NCBI RefSeq assembly: GCF_963855985.1
Contig: NC_087110.1
Location: 2,657,001 to 2,721,000 of the forward strand
Direction: 5' to 3'
DNA: 64,000 bases
From: Ostrinia nubilalis
Taxonomy: Eukaryota; Arthropoda; Insecta; Lepidoptera; Crambidae
The notes below the pieces were generated by a model. It ran no database searches. It was not told the DNA's origin and saw nothing but the letters and a program-made list of their open reading frames with translations. Positions 31,926-43,416 of this stretch are shown one piece after another (position 1 is the first letter of the stretch; the number at the start of each line of letters is the position of its first letter). The position numbers and the translations under genes were made by a program.

Positions 31926-33435
31926 GTGGCTGGAGAAGCTGGAAAAAGTTAGTGGATGTTTAGATGCTCATAATAATATAATCAAACAAATTGATACAAT
32001 TTGCTCATAACTGGACTCAAACCTGCGATAGCATAGTAGCTGGCGCTATAGTCCCTTGCATGTACCATCAGAGGGTCAAAGATGGAGAAAGAGGGTAGAT
32101 CGATATATCGATCGGTAGTCTGCCCATAACATCTCACCCGCAAGTTTCTTCAGTTACTCCGTGACCATGGCGCTTGCAACAGTGCCGAAAACTCTCTCTA
32201 AAAAACTCTCAGTAAAACTCATTTATTTCTGTAAATAGGCTTAAAAAAGCACTTTTACACGTCCCAGTATTAACCCTACCACTGTTTCAGGACAATAAAT
32301 AACAAGAAATATCGGAAACTCAAAATTAAGGTACATGGTAGCAATCCCGTCAGTAATAATAATTTTAAAGATGGAGACATTGAAAGTTGCATAATTGTCT
32401 GGTTAATAATAATACCAGATAATGAAATACATTCCATATTGTATAAAATGTCACCACTTTACGCACAGAATAGAAAAGGATAGAAAACAGCCCATCACCC
32501 TTGACCTTTTAAATCCAAAGCCATGACAAAGCTGAAATCTTTGGTCTTCTAACGCGAATCAAAGGGTTAAGTTCCCTTCAAAGATCTCAGTCCTTTAACC
32601 CTTAGACAAAAGGACTAAATTGAGCCTCTATGCGAAAACATGCCCTTCCGCTTGTTTGGTAACAAGCCGAGCAGTTCAGGACAAGAAAAGTGCCCAAATA
32701 ATATTAAAAAGGACTTAGAATTTATATTAATTGTTTTTCTATTGGTTTAGGTTCTGTTTGAAGTGTTCATCATGTGCTAGTAAATGTATATTTTGGTAAA
32801 TGTTATTAACAATCAAATGACGTTTCCATTGCTGACCATCACAGGTCTCCCCTTAATGATTGCGTACACCTGTAGGTAGATCTCATTAATGAACTCATAA
32901 GTTATAGAAAAAATCATAGTTTAGGTAATTCCTTACGAAGTGAACCGACGATCATGAAGTGAATCAAAAATTCAGGTAAAATTCATTTAATTATCAAAAT
33001 ATGTTTTTCTTAAAAGAATATTAAAATTTACAGAACAAACAATATTGAAAATAAAAATTCGTGTAAAAATATTCCACAAAAAAATGGTCAGCCGAGTGAA
33101 CTCAATTTCTTCCAATTCCAAATTGTGAAGCAGGCATAATTATTTTTGATCAATTTCATCAAGGAAGTGTTCCCTTCTCAAAGGAATACTTACTGGTAAC
33201 AGTTCAAATAGAACGAACAGTTCAATTGATTTGGAATTTTGACAAACCACGATCATGGTACTTAATCGTGTAAAATGGAGGATAAAATAATTCGAATTAT
33301 TGGAGAGAGAACCTCGAATAAATTGATAAATAATGGCAAATAAGTCAAAATAATTTTCGAAGGAAAAAGGGACAAATAAATCAAAGTGTGTAAAGAAAAT
33401 ATTTTAATACGGTTCGTTCCTTCGCATCAATCAAA
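31926..33435. other. AT-rich stretch, nothing recognised
   Basis: About 1.5 kb with no supported gene. A very decayed RTE tail may lie at about 32815-32890 (gacgtttccattgctgacca). Confidence 0.4.
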
Positions 33436-33598
33436 AGGATGTCCACAGCTGGTCTCCTTCAAGGATTTCCACGACCTGACTTTTACTAGATCGTCGGTTC
33501 ACTGAGTGGGAGGCCTGCCTACACTTCATCTTCTTGTTCGTGGTTGAACTCGAGAACTTTTCTGCTCCAACGGTCATCAATTCTACGAGCTATGATAA
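33436..33598 (-). mobile_element. RTE LINE 3' end (subfamily B), decayed
   Basis: gtccacagctggtctccttc, ctagatcgtcggttcactga and gagaacttttctgctccaac are the reversed family blocks with many changes. Confidence 0.65.
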
Positions 33599-33974
33599 AC
33601 AATCAAGGATGTCGATGAATAACATAAAAAGGTAAATACAGCAGAAGGTTTTTTATTTTTAAAGATTCCTATTACAAATGGTCAGCATAATAATATAAAG
33701 GCACTCAAAAATAAATTTGGCTTATTAATTTGAGCTACGTTTATAATTAACTTCGTTTCCGCAAAGGAGGCTGACTGACGTACCTACAAGTTTGTGATCG
33801 ATGACTGGATCTCGAAATTGTATTGAAATGCAATATTTATCGCGGGGGTCGCTTGAAGTGTTACGATTTCATTTGAAGACGTTTGAAGTACAATTAATTT
33901 GAGAATATGACTTTGAATTGACTAAGGTAGAGACTCCGACCTATTCTGATGAGCGAGTTGTTTATAGGTCTGAA

Positions 33975-34092
33975 GCCCATTTTCAACATCAATCCCTAAT
34001 TTTTAGGTACCTAATCCCCATGAAAACAAAATACCTGTTATTTGTTACCATAGGGGTCACTTAAAAATTAGGGATTGATGGAGAAAACGGGC
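33975..34092. mobile_element. MITE with about 35-bp inverted ends
   Basis: gcccattttcaacatcaatc / cctaatttttaggt at the left pairs with aaaaattagggattgatgg / agaaaacgggc at the right. 118 bp, non-coding, no certain duplication. Confidence 0.75.
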
Positions 34093-34715
34093 ATGAGAGT
34101 CTCAAAAATCGTTTCAATCTCAAACACAGGTTGGTTGAGGATTTGATTGAGTAATTTAAATATTTAGATCAATTAGAAACATAATGTATGACTGGAATTG
34201 ATTCTGGTTTTAAGAGTTTTGTAATTACGGCATTGAAATTAACAAACTAATATTGAAGCAAGTTTTTTTTAACTTAATCAAACACCACATTCATCAATTT
34301 ACTCGTAAATGTTACATAATAACTATAATAATTGTGTAACTATGACTTAAATTTTGCATTCCATTATTCCCGATTATGATATTTTATTAGAACCTTAAGA
34401 CCTATTTTTACCTACTTGCAATCTTAAGACCTTACTCACTTCAACCTACTTCTGTTTATTACGTTCATGTGAACTATTTACCTGCACTGCACTGTAAGTT
34501 AGTCCGTTACATACACACTTGTAAATTGACAATTTGCGCGAAGCAAGTGTGGGGCCCCTAAATCGGTGGGTCCAAGAAAAAGGTATAATGTATAAGGGAG
34601 ATTGCTTTCTGGAAAATACCTAAGTAAGCTATCAACACACTATCCAGTGGGCTGAGTGTGAGTTTAACACCTTTGCTGCGGCAGTAACTTTCTAATACTT
34701 TCCATTCCTTCGGTA
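34093..34715. other. No recognised feature
   Basis: AT-rich sequence without a supported gene. Confidence 0.35.
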
Positions 34716-35615
34716 CAAGGTCAGTAAACCTGGTATTAAAACTTACATTGTGGCGGCACAAGGCTTAAAGACCTTGTAATATTTAAGATATAGTAATTTT
34801 ATTTTTGGCTTCATGTTAATAGATATTGTGTTTTTTTTCTTTGAATATTAATAATAATGCATTTATTGACATACACCTGAAGGCGTTCGTGAATAACTTG
34901 TTTAGTATAAAAATTATAGCTAAATTCAAAATACAAGGCTTATGCACCCTGTGCCGCACTGAAGTAGGGAAGTCTGGTGGGTATTCTAGGGATGTGAAAT
35001 ACAAATATCGATAGTTTAAATTAAGTTTTAATAAAAAATTTAAAAAGTAACAAACAAAGATGTTTTAATAATTTAGTCTAAATATTTTACAAATAAGACA
35101 TACGTGCATAAATACTTAAATAAGCTATATTTAAAGAAAACATATTATTTAACAACATTTAGTTAAAACTTCAAATGTTTGTCACGAAAAACATTTAAAT
35201 TAGCAATAAATCGTGTAGCAAATTAAATTATAATCAATTTGCAGTTTTGTTTTTGTTTGTTTCTCTTAACGCCATGTCGACATGTGCGTTTCTTACGAAT
35301 GCGAGGCAACACTGGCTGCACGAAGCTAGCGTGGGGTGCGGTACCAGGTGCGCAGGGTACAAGGTGCTTCGACCTGGTTTCGCATTGTGAAGACATTTTA
35401 TTACTTCCGTGCGGTACCAGGTCTAAAAACCTGGTATTAAGGTAGGTACATCATTGGATTCTATTTTAAGAATACATCATAGATATATATTCATCACTTT
35501 CCTACACCGGACCCAATTGAAGTTATGCCTTTCGCACGACAAGGAAGACTATAATTTTCTTAGCCGCACGGTAAGCGAGACGTACACAAGGTCTATAGAC
35601 CTGGTTTCGCACTCA
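34716..35615. repeat. Four copies of an AAGGTC(n)ACCTGGT palindromic motif
   Basis: caaggtcagtaaacctggta (34719), caaggtgcttcgacctggtt (35360), ccaggtctaaaaacctggta (35416) and caaggtctatagacctggtt (35590). Each can form a short stem with a 4-6 base loop. gacctggtttcgca follows two of them. Origin unknown; it may be a decayed repeat. Confidence 0.55.
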
Positions 35616-35729
35616 ACGTGTTAAATCAAACGCGCGTTTAAAAAATGAATGAAAATTTTAGTTTTTGAACGTTTCCCGCTCGGAGCGCTGTACAATCATA
35701 CATTTAATGTCATTTTCAACCGACTTAAA

Positions 35730-36233
35730 AAAAAGGAGGAGGTTCTCAATTCTTTTTTTTTTTTTTTTTTTTTTTTTATGCATAACAAGGCAGGTATTTG
35801 ACCACAATCGCACCTGATGAATTCGACCCGTATGTTTTTTTTTATATTTTTGTTACGCGATAACTCCGCCAATTATGAACCGATTTGAACAAATCTTTTT
35901 TCGGCGTATAGGTAATACCTCAAGGGTGGTCCCATTTAAATTTAATAATAAAAAAAACAACCCCCAAGGGTGGAAAATTGGGGATGAACTTTTTTATACG
36001 CAATATCTCCGCCGATTATAAACCAATTTCAACGATTATTTTTTTGTTGAATAGGTATTATCAAAAGGGTGGTTTCATGCGAATTTGAAGAAAATATTTC
36101 ACCCCCAAGGGTGGAAAATTGGGGATGAACTTTTTTATACGCAATATCTCCGCCGATTATGAACCAATTTGAACGATTATTTTTTTGTTGAATAGGTATT
36201 ATTTGTGTTCACGCATTTGAAGTCGGTTTTTTT
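35730..36233. repeat. Element with AACCGACTT ends and an internal minisatellite
   Basis: caaccgacttaaaaaaaagg at the left and tttgaagtcggtttttttt at the right are inverted ends. Inside, an about 140-150-bp unit repeats (cccccaagggtggaaaattg, ggggatgaacttttttatac, gcaatatctccgccgattat) about 2.5 times. The left flank (catacatttaatgtcatttt) reappears after the right end. It also contains a remnant of the 6640-6905 LINE tail and a T run at about 35752-35777. Confidence 0.6.
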
Positions 36234-36371
36234 TTAAGTTATTTGTCAATCAATACATTTAATGTCATTTTTTGACGAGCTCACTAGTGAGCGCGATTGA
36301 TGTAAACTCACACTAGGCCCTCTGGTTAAAATAGTGCTAGAGCTATACTACTCTTACTTGATGGAAAATAT

Positions 36372-36540
36372 AGTCAAAGTCAAAGTCAAAGTCAAAATTT
36401 CTTTATTTGTTTAGACTAATAAATAGTTCTTACAAATCGTCATATGCTCTTAAGGAGCCTCTACATGTCTCATAATCTTTTTACCCTACCAGCGCTTCGA
36501 GACCAACATTTGGCAAGTGCTGAGAAGAAGCGCCATATAA
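36372..36540 (-). mobile_element. LINE 3' end with (TTTGAC)n tail
   Basis: gtcaaagtcaaagtcaaagt is the reversed tail; agcgcttcgagaccaacatt and ggcaagtgctgagaag are the shared 3' block. Same family as 48110-48270. Confidence 0.65.
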
Positions 36541-36569
36541 CATAGTTATAGTCCCGTTAATAGCTATAT

Positions 36570-36740
36570 GTATAGCACTTAACTAAGTCATTGCCGTAGG
36601 TATGGGACGGGAGGGTACGTGAGGGGTGACATTGACATTATGACGTGACATAGCATACAAATCTGTAGGAGATCTTGTCTCGCTGACGTTTAACCTTCAC
36701 AAAAACGCCTTCACCTGTCGCGCTAAGCTAGGCCTATAGA
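36570..36740 (+). repeat. Solo copy of the 714-2622 element arm
   Basis: gtatgggacgggagggta, gacattatgacgtgacatag and catacaaatctgtaggagat match 735-800. Confidence 0.6.
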
Positions 36741-36823
36741 AGTACAAAAAGTGGCACATATTAAGTTTGCCCCTAAAATATACCTTCTGCCTGAAAAAAA
36801 AACTAAAGAATAGGTTACAAACA

Positions 36824-37008
36824 TCTAAATTATTAACTCAAAGGTGACTGACTGACTGATATAGTGATCTATCAACGCACAGCCCAAACCACTGGACGGA
36901 TCGGGCTGAAATTTGGGATGCAGGTAGATGTTATGACGTAGGCATCCGTTAAGAAAAGTAAGGGGGTAAAACGGGATCCACGCGTACGAAGTCGCGGGCG
37001 GCCGCTAG
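36824..37008 (+). mobile_element. Helitron-like element, intact ends
   Basis: Begins TCTAAATTATTAACTCAAAGG, ends gcgggcggccgctag, flanked by A and T. 185 bp. The most complete copy of this family in the window. Confidence 0.8.
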
Positions 37009-37380
37009 TAGGAAATGAACTTAGAAGTTCTAAAATAAGATATCTTAAAATTGATCAAACGAGCATGTAATTATGCATTCTAGCAAATAAATTATTGAAT
37101 TTGAAAATTTGAATTTTGATCGTTTTGGTAAGTTAGTGTAACTTTAACCTTATGTGGTATCTCAATTCGAAGAAACTGCTAACGAAATGTTAGGTGGAGC
37201 TTTTGGAAACCGTGGAACGTTTGGAGATAATCTTTTTCAGTATGAGCTTCAAAGCTGCGTAATGGTCGAATTTGTTGGATGAGGTGTCGTAACATTAACT
37301 TCAGTGAGTTTCTTAAAAGAAAAATATAGGGAGTAAAGAACCATTTGGAACCTACATCTTTGGTAACCGATATCTACCTA
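37009..37380. other. No recognised feature
   Basis: AT-rich, unassigned. Confidence 0.3.
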
Positions 37381-37651
37381 TCTAAATATATATAACTCAA
37401 AGGTGACTGACTGACTGACTGACTGACTGACTGACTGACTGACTGACTGACTGACTGACTGACTGACTGACTGACTGACTGACATAGTGATCTATCAACG
37501 CACAGCCCAAACCACTGCAACAACATCGGGCTGAAATTTGGCATGCAGGTAGATGTTATGACGTAGGCATCCGCTAAGAAAGGATTTTGCGAAACTCAGC
37601 CCTAAGGGGGTAAGTCAATCAGTCAGTCATCTTTGAGTTTTATATATTTAG
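37381..37651. mobile_element. Helitron-like copy with two opposed 5' ends
   Basis: Left end TCTAAATATATATAACTCAAAGG; right end, on the minus strand, TCTAAATATATAAAACTCAAAG followed by atgactgactgattgac. The body runs from the left end to cctaagggggtaa, where the inverted end begins; the CTAG 3' end is missing. An expanded ctgactgactga microsatellite (about 37402-37482) follows the left end. Confidence 0.7.
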
Positions 37652-37855
37652 AAGATATATTTAGATTAGATAGTAGTTTCGTGGCCCACCGTGTCAGTAA
37701 ATATCACTAATTGCAGTGTACTTAGCGATGGTTTGTGTACGAGCGGTGTTGGCGTAAGGATACAGTATTTATACTAATCCTACGTCAACACAGTGATTAA
37801 GAACCAAATTAACGACTTAGGATGGTTATTTATATCTCCACATTTTCGTTTTTGC

Positions 37856-37991
37856 CCGTATTCACAAACATGCTTAGTTAAGTGAAGCAGCAAATCGAAC
37901 GCACGTTGAATAGAGCTCTGATTGGTTCGTGTCACCCTGTGCGTCCACGCGCCCTGTGAGACCTCATAGTAATGTTTGTGAATACGGGCGT
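37856..37991. mobile_element. MITE with GCCCGTATTCACAAACAT ends
   Basis: gcccgtattcacaaacatgc and atgtttgtgaatacgggcg are inverted. Copies at 47372-47494 and 60804-61005 share the interior (gcagcaaatcgaacgca, tgaatagagctctg, gcgtccacgcgc). Confidence 0.8.
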
Positions 37992-38029
37992 TAGTCTTTT
38001 AGAGTTCCGTATCTCAAAAAAGGTAACTT

Positions 38030-38320
38030 TAGAATGATAAAGGTAACAGGATGGCGCTGGATGCAGACCGCTACAAACCGGTCGTTCGTTCGTTTCAGCC
38101 GAAAGACGTACACTGCTGGACAAAGGCCTTCTCCAAGGATTTCCACAAGGTCGGTCCTGCGCCGCTCGCATTCAGGCACTTCCCGCGACCTTGACCAGAT
38201 CGTCGGTCCACCTAGAGGGAGGCCTGCCCACGGTCACGGACAAACCGGTCAAAGGAAATAATTGGAGGAGGCCTATGCTCAGCAGTGGACGTCCTATGGC
38301 TGAAATGATGGTGATGATGC
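38030..38320 (+). mobile_element. RTE LINE 3' end (subfamily A), host of a nested RTE
   Basis: gataaaggtaacaggatggc, gatgcagaccgctacaaacc, then, after a 156-bp insertion and 11-bp duplication, ggaggaggcctatgctcagc, agtggacgtcctatggctga and a gatgatggtgatgatg tail. Confidence 0.85.
38084..38239 (-). mobile_element. RTE LINE 3' end (subfamily B) nested in subfamily A
   Basis: The minus strand reads RPPSRWTDDLVKVAGSA-like codons, closing region and a gaaacgaacgaac tail at the left edge. The 11-bp repeat acaaaccggtc flanks it (38073-38083 and 38240-38250), showing that B inserted into an existing A copy. Confidence 0.9.
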
Positions 38321-38321
38321 G

Positions 38322-38999
38322 GTTACTGACTCTTTATGTTAATAAAGATTTCTGACATCTGCTCGATTGATCTGATTTTATAACCTGAGTAGTCACGTCA
38401 CACATTATTTTACAGAAGTCAGCCCTATGGCATCGGCGCAGTACCGATCACTAACGTATGTCAACAAAACGGTGCTCGACCCTTGAGACAATCTAAATTA
38501 CCATATTGTTGACGACATTGTGCATTTTTTTTTAAATACCTTCACAAAGAAAACCTTCTGTACTTAGTACTTTTATTATTCTGTGCTTGTACCTAGAATT
38601 TACACTATCTTTAAAAAGCTTCCCCGTTCTGCCTAAGATAAACGTTTGTCAGGAGTAGATTCACTACAATATTCCAGTGATCGACAGTGATCGAACTAGA
38701 AGAATAAAATGTCAAATCGATACCAACTCCGTTGGATTATTATCACTTCTATTTTTCTATAGAGTCATTATTTCAATTACAAGACACCCTGTATCATATA
38801 AACCTATGTGTTGAGAACCAACAAAAGAGTTTTTAATGTTTTTTTTTACTTTTTCTTACAAAACAAAATAAAATCACTTCTTCACTTTGACAGCTGGAAA
38901 AAAGTCTTTTTATTCATACATTTTATCCATTTTAATACATTATTCAGTAATACAATAATTAATTTATGTCTTATGCAACACTATGCATCAATGTCCATT
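38322..38999. other. No recognised gene; possible lone CAGGGTG-type end
   Basis: gacaccctgtatcatataa at about 38783 looks like the right end of a TA-flanked element, but I found no partner. Confidence 0.35.
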
Positions 39000-39005
39000 C
39001 GCATC

Positions 39006-39286
39006 TGTTAGCATTTACTTTAAATTATTATTGCAAAAATTAATTATTTTATGTTTCTTTTACTGGCAATGTTATTAACATGGCAACACCAAATGTGTTC
39101 AGTATAAAAGCCATGGACGCCCATTTTACCCTCTCTTTTCTTTTCGATACTTCGCTACGCACTGTGTGTTAGGAGGCAGACATTATACCTTCCTCGTATA
39201 CTACCCACATATAATAATATACGTTCTAACGTATTTTTCATATTTAAACCTGCATTTTTCTTTTCGCCCGCATCCTATTTCCAATA
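39006..39286 (+). repeat. Copia 5' LTR
   Basis: Starts TGTTAGCATTTAC and ends ATTTCCAATA. A TATA box (tataaaag, 39103-39110) lies in the middle and would drive genomic RNA. It is the same as 43136-43416 as far as I can compare by eye. Confidence 0.95.
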
Positions 39287-39301
39287 GGTTATGGGCCCAG
39301 C
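39287..39301 (+). promoter_or_regulatory. Primer-binding site, initiator tRNA-Met internal type
   Basis: ggttatgggcccagc directly follows the LTR. It is complementary to the anticodon stem-loop region of initiator tRNA-Met, the half-tRNA primer used by Drosophila copia. Confidence 0.9.
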
Positions 39302-39346
39302 CATACTGTCTAAGGTATTGTGCTGTTGTTCTTAAAACTAGTGGTC

Positions 39347-39796
39347 ATGGAGAACTTGAAAACCAAGAGAAACATCCAACCATTCAATGGCGAAAAATAT
39401 AGTGTGTGGAAGTTCCGAATTCGCGCGCTATTATCCGAATTGGATGTCATCAAGGTCATCGATGAAGTACCCGTGATACGGCTCGATGCGTGGGAGAAGC
39501 AAAACCGAACTGCGAAGAGTGTGATCGTCGAGTACTTGGCAGACTCCTTTCTTTGTTTTGCCAAAGAAGAACTTACCGCCAGAGAAATCCTCCAGAACCT
39601 AGACGCTTTGTACGAGAGAAAAAGCTTAGCAACGCAGTTGGCAATACGGAAGAAGTTGTTGGGCTTGAAGCTGCAAGGTGATACTTCATTAGTCAAGCAT
39701 TTCACGGTTTTCGACGACTTAATGACGGAGTTGTTGGCCGCTGGAGCGAAGATCGATGAAACTGATAAGCTACCAAACGTGGAACATTGCAAGTGA
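39347..39796 (+). pseudogene. gag: Copia gag, truncated
   Basis: From ATG at 39347 (MENLKTKRNIQPFNG) the frame gives the UBN2-type gag region: YSVWKFRIRALL, LADSFLCFAKEELTAREI, LDALYERKSLATQLAIRKK and LLGLKLQGDTSLVKHF. It runs to about residue 149 and stops at 39796, just after the deletion joint near 39770-39790 (DKLPNVEHCK). A full copia gag continues with a capsid tail and a CCHC zinc knuckle, which are absent. Upstream GTG at 39320 is in frame but the ATG matches the family start. The next pol codons are in another frame, so no gag-pol fusion is made. Confidence 0.9.
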
Positions 39797-42700
39797 TGAG
39801 CGACACCGGCATCCAAGGCACCCTGGAGGACGTGCTGTTCTGTCCCGAGGCGCCGCACAACCTGCTGTCGGTGACGAAGATGCAGCGTGCTGGGCTGTCC
39901 ATCACCTTCGATCCGCATGGAACGAATATCAGTAAGGACGGTAAAATACTGATGCGAGGTAAGGCGATTAATAACTTAATTTCGCTAGATTTTAAAGTTA
40001 GTGTCGATCGATCTGTTTCTCAGTTGTGCATGCAAAATAATTACGACTTGTGGCATCAAAGATTAGGTCACATAAGTAAACAAAAGTTTTCGGAATTGAG
40101 AAATAATTGTATGACTGATGACAGTAGTTTAATTGAATCAATAACGCCTGACGAAAAACTGTGCGGGGCATGCATAAATGGGAAACAGAGTCGATTGCCG
40201 TTTAACACATGTAAGGATAAAAGTCATGTTAAACGACCCCTATTTATTGTGCATACTGATGTATGTGGGCCGATCACTCCTTCTACAATTGATAACAAGA
40301 ATTATTTTGTGTTATTTGTCGATCAATTTACTCATTACTGTGTTGCGTACCCGATAGCTTATAAATCGGATGTGTTTTCCGCTTTTAAAGATTTTGTTGC
40401 GAAAAGTGAGGCAAAGTTCAATTTAAAATTGGTTAACTTATATTGTGATAACGGTCGGGAGTATTTATCGAGTGAAATGAAAGAGTACTGTACGTCTCGA
40501 GGAATTTCATACCACTTTACTGTGCCGAGAACACCGCAACAAAATGGGGTTTCAGAGCGTATGGTTCGTACAATAGTAGAAAAAGCCCGCGCAATGGTTA
40601 GTGGTGCAAAATTACCTAAATGTTTTTGGGGAGATGCGGTATTAACCGCAGTATATTTGATTAATATAACGCCTACCCGCGCATTGCAACAAAATAAAAC
40701 TCCCTTTGAAATGTGGCATGATAAAAAGCCTGCAATTAGACATTTAAAAGTTTTTGGTGCTACCGTATATGTGCATAATAAAATCAGAAAAACTAAGTTT
40801 GATGAAAAATCATGGAAGGGTGTTCTGGTAGGGTATGTACCGAATGGTTATAGGGTATGGAACACAGAACATGAAAAATATGAAACAGTGAGGGATGTCA
40901 TAGTTGATGAAATTAATTTTCTGCAATCTAGGCCTAACTTGAGATTTGAAGGAAATGAAATGGAACATTTCCAAAATACTGAACTGACATCGAAGTCAGG
41001 GTCAATAAATCCTCAGGGTGGTGAAAGTTCGAAATCTGATAGTGTAAAATCGGGTAGTTTAAAACCTGATGAGTCTGTTTCTGATTGTAAGATTCGTAAG
41101 TTAAACGATTCAAATAATGTGCTGGAACGAAATGTTGATAATCAAGCAAGTTCAAATAAAACTTGTAGTTCTGATTTGGAAAACGATGATTCTTGTGGAT
41201 TGAGAAGGAGTGCTAGGTTAAAAGGTCGTACACCAGTATCTTATAATGAAATTGACGAAGTTTTGTTGTGTGCTCAGTCAGTTAGTTGCGAGGTACCTAC
41301 TTCATTTCATGAAATTAAAAATAGGGATGATAGGATTCAATGGGAAGGTGCAATAAAAGACGAATTAGATTCACTTTTGGCTAATAATACTTGGACGTTA
41401 GTGCCTAAACCTGATAGTAAAAACATAGTCGACAGTAAATGGGTTTTTAGCATTAAAAAGGATGAGTTTGGTAATCCATTAAAATATAAGGCACGTCTTG
41501 TTGCCAGGGGCTTTAGTCAGGAATACTTAAGCGATTACAATGAAACTTTTGCCCCAGTTGCTCGTATAGCAAGTTTCAGATTCATGATTAGTTTTGCAAA
41601 TCAATATAATTTATTGGTACATCATATGGACGTAAAAACAGCATTTTTAAATGGCATTTTGAAAGAGGAAATTTATATGAAAGTGCCAGATGGTGTTATT
41701 AGTAAAGAAGGTTATGTTTGTAAATTAAATAAAGCTCTGTACGGGTTAAAACAAGCTGCCAGATGTTGGTTTGAGTTATTTGACCAATGTCTTAAGGAGA
41801 AAGGTTTTGTAAACTCATCGGTAGACAGATGTATTTATATTCTAAATAACGGTGATGTACATAAAAATATTTATGTGTTACTGTATGTCGATGATTTGGT
41901 CTTAGTTTGTGCAGATGAGTCATTACTCAATAGTTTGAAGAGTTATTTAATGAGTAAATTTAAAATGGTTGATTTTAATGAGATTAAACTATTTCTTGGC
42001 ATTAAAATTACTCGAAGTAATGATACTGTAACTTTAGATCAAAGTTCTTATATAAAAGCCATTTTAGAGAAATTTGGCATGGCTGACTGTAATGATATCG
42101 GTACACCTATGGAGAATAAACCTAACTATGAAGCTCTTAACATAGATAGTGAATATAATGCACCTTGTCGTAACTTGATTGGTTGTTTAATGTACGTTAT
42201 GTTGTGTACACGCCCTGATCTGAGCGTCAGTGTTAATATATTGAGCAGATATACAAATAAAAATAATAAGGAGTTGTGGCAAAGTCTGAAAAGAGTGCTT
42301 AGATATTTGAAAGGCACTTCAGAATTAAAACTAACGTATAAAAGGTGTAATAATTTTGAGCATATTTTATGTGGATATGTAGATTCAGACTGGGGTGGTA
42401 ATGATATAAATGATAGGAGAAGTACCTCAGGTTTCTTATTTAAATTGTTTGAAAGCTGTACAGTAACCTGGAATACAAGGAGACAAAATACTGTGGCGGC
42501 TTCTTCGACTGAGGCCGAGTATATGGCATTGTTTGAGGCTGTAAAAGAGGCATTATGGTTAAAGTCTCTAATAATTAGTTTCAAAATTGATATTGTCGAT
42601 CCAATACCCATTTTTGAGGATAACAATGGTTGTATCAGTATAGCAAACAATCCTACAAGCCATAAAAGGTCTAAACACATCGATATTAAGTACCATTTTT

Positions 42701-42837
42701 CTAGAGAACAAGTACAAAACAATATAATTAAATTGTTGTATCTCTCCACAGGTAAACAGATAGCGGATGTTTTAACTAAGCCGCTACCAGCAGTTGTATT
42801 TAGACAGTTCAGAGATGAGATGGGTTTATGTTTGTAA
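39787..42837 (+). pseudogene. pol: Copia pol: integrase, reverse transcriptase, RNase H; protease lost
   Basis: The open frame has 1,016 codons but no credible start of its own; it begins inside the protease domain, after the catalytic DSG. In order (numbering from 39787): an end-of-protease PEAPHNLLSV stretch; the integrase HHCC finger (H90, H95, C126, C129); the DD35E core (D158 in HTDVCG, D221 in YCDNGREY, E257 in NGVSERM); a variable linker about 390-470; RT with D615 (HMDVKTAFLNG) and YVDD 700-703; and RNase H with D866, E909 and D945. It ends with IADVLTKPLP. All catalytic residues except the protease Asp are visible. One long open frame argues for a recent copy. Confidence 0.95.
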
Positions 42838-42970
42838 ATATTTTATTATTTTATGTACATATGATTTAATGAGTGATGCATTTTTTTTATTTAAGTTCAG
42901 AGATGAGATGAGTTTATGTTTGCAATATTTTAAATATGATTTAATGAGTGATGCAATATTTTTTTTATTA
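42808..42970 (+). repeat. Short tandem duplication at the pol end and 3' region
   Basis: ttcagagatgagatg then gtttatgtttg, and tatgatttaatgagtgatgc, occur at 42808-42885 and again at 42896-42965. The first includes the last codons of pol. Confidence 0.8.
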
Positions 42971-43125
42971 TTTAATGGTCTGATTAGGTTTTACTGGGTT
43001 TTCCTAATCCTTGCAACAAATGTTGGGCCATTGTTTATTGTAATTTTTCCCAGAAAATACTTGGAAGGTTTTAATGTTCTGGTTAGTCAGAAAACTATGA
43101 TTGTAAATAGTTTATAATTAATTTT

Positions 43126-43135
43126 TGAGGGGGCG
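43126..43135 (+). promoter_or_regulatory. Polypurine tract of the copia element
   Basis: gagggggcg directly before the 3' LTR would prime plus-strand cDNA. Confidence 0.75.
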
Positions 43136-43416
43136 TGTTAGCATTTACTTTAAATTATTATTGCAAAAATTAATTATTTTATGTTTCTTTTACTGGCAAT
43201 GTTATTAACATGGCAACACCAAATGTGTTCAGTATAAAAGCCATGGACGCCCATTTTACCCTCTCTTTTCTTTTCGATACTTCGCTACGCACTGTGTGTT
43301 AGGAGGCAGACATTATACCTTCCTCGTATACTACCCACATATAATAATATACGTTCTAACGTATTTTTCATATTTAAACCTGCATTTTTCTTTTCGCCCG
43401 CATCCTATTTCCAATA
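43136..43416 (+). repeat. Copia 3' LTR
   Basis: Same 281-bp sequence as the 5' LTR, followed by the GCATC duplication. Confidence 0.95.

Noticed and set aside
37402..37482. Possible CRISPR-like or satellite array (CTGACTGA repeats)
   Set aside because: A simple microsatellite inside a Helitron-like end; no spacers, and the genome is eukaryotic.
39310..39918. 202-codon minus-strand frame
   Set aside because: Antisense shadow of copia gag and early pol.
42126..42749. 207-codon minus-strand frame
   Set aside because: Antisense shadow of copia RT/RNase H.
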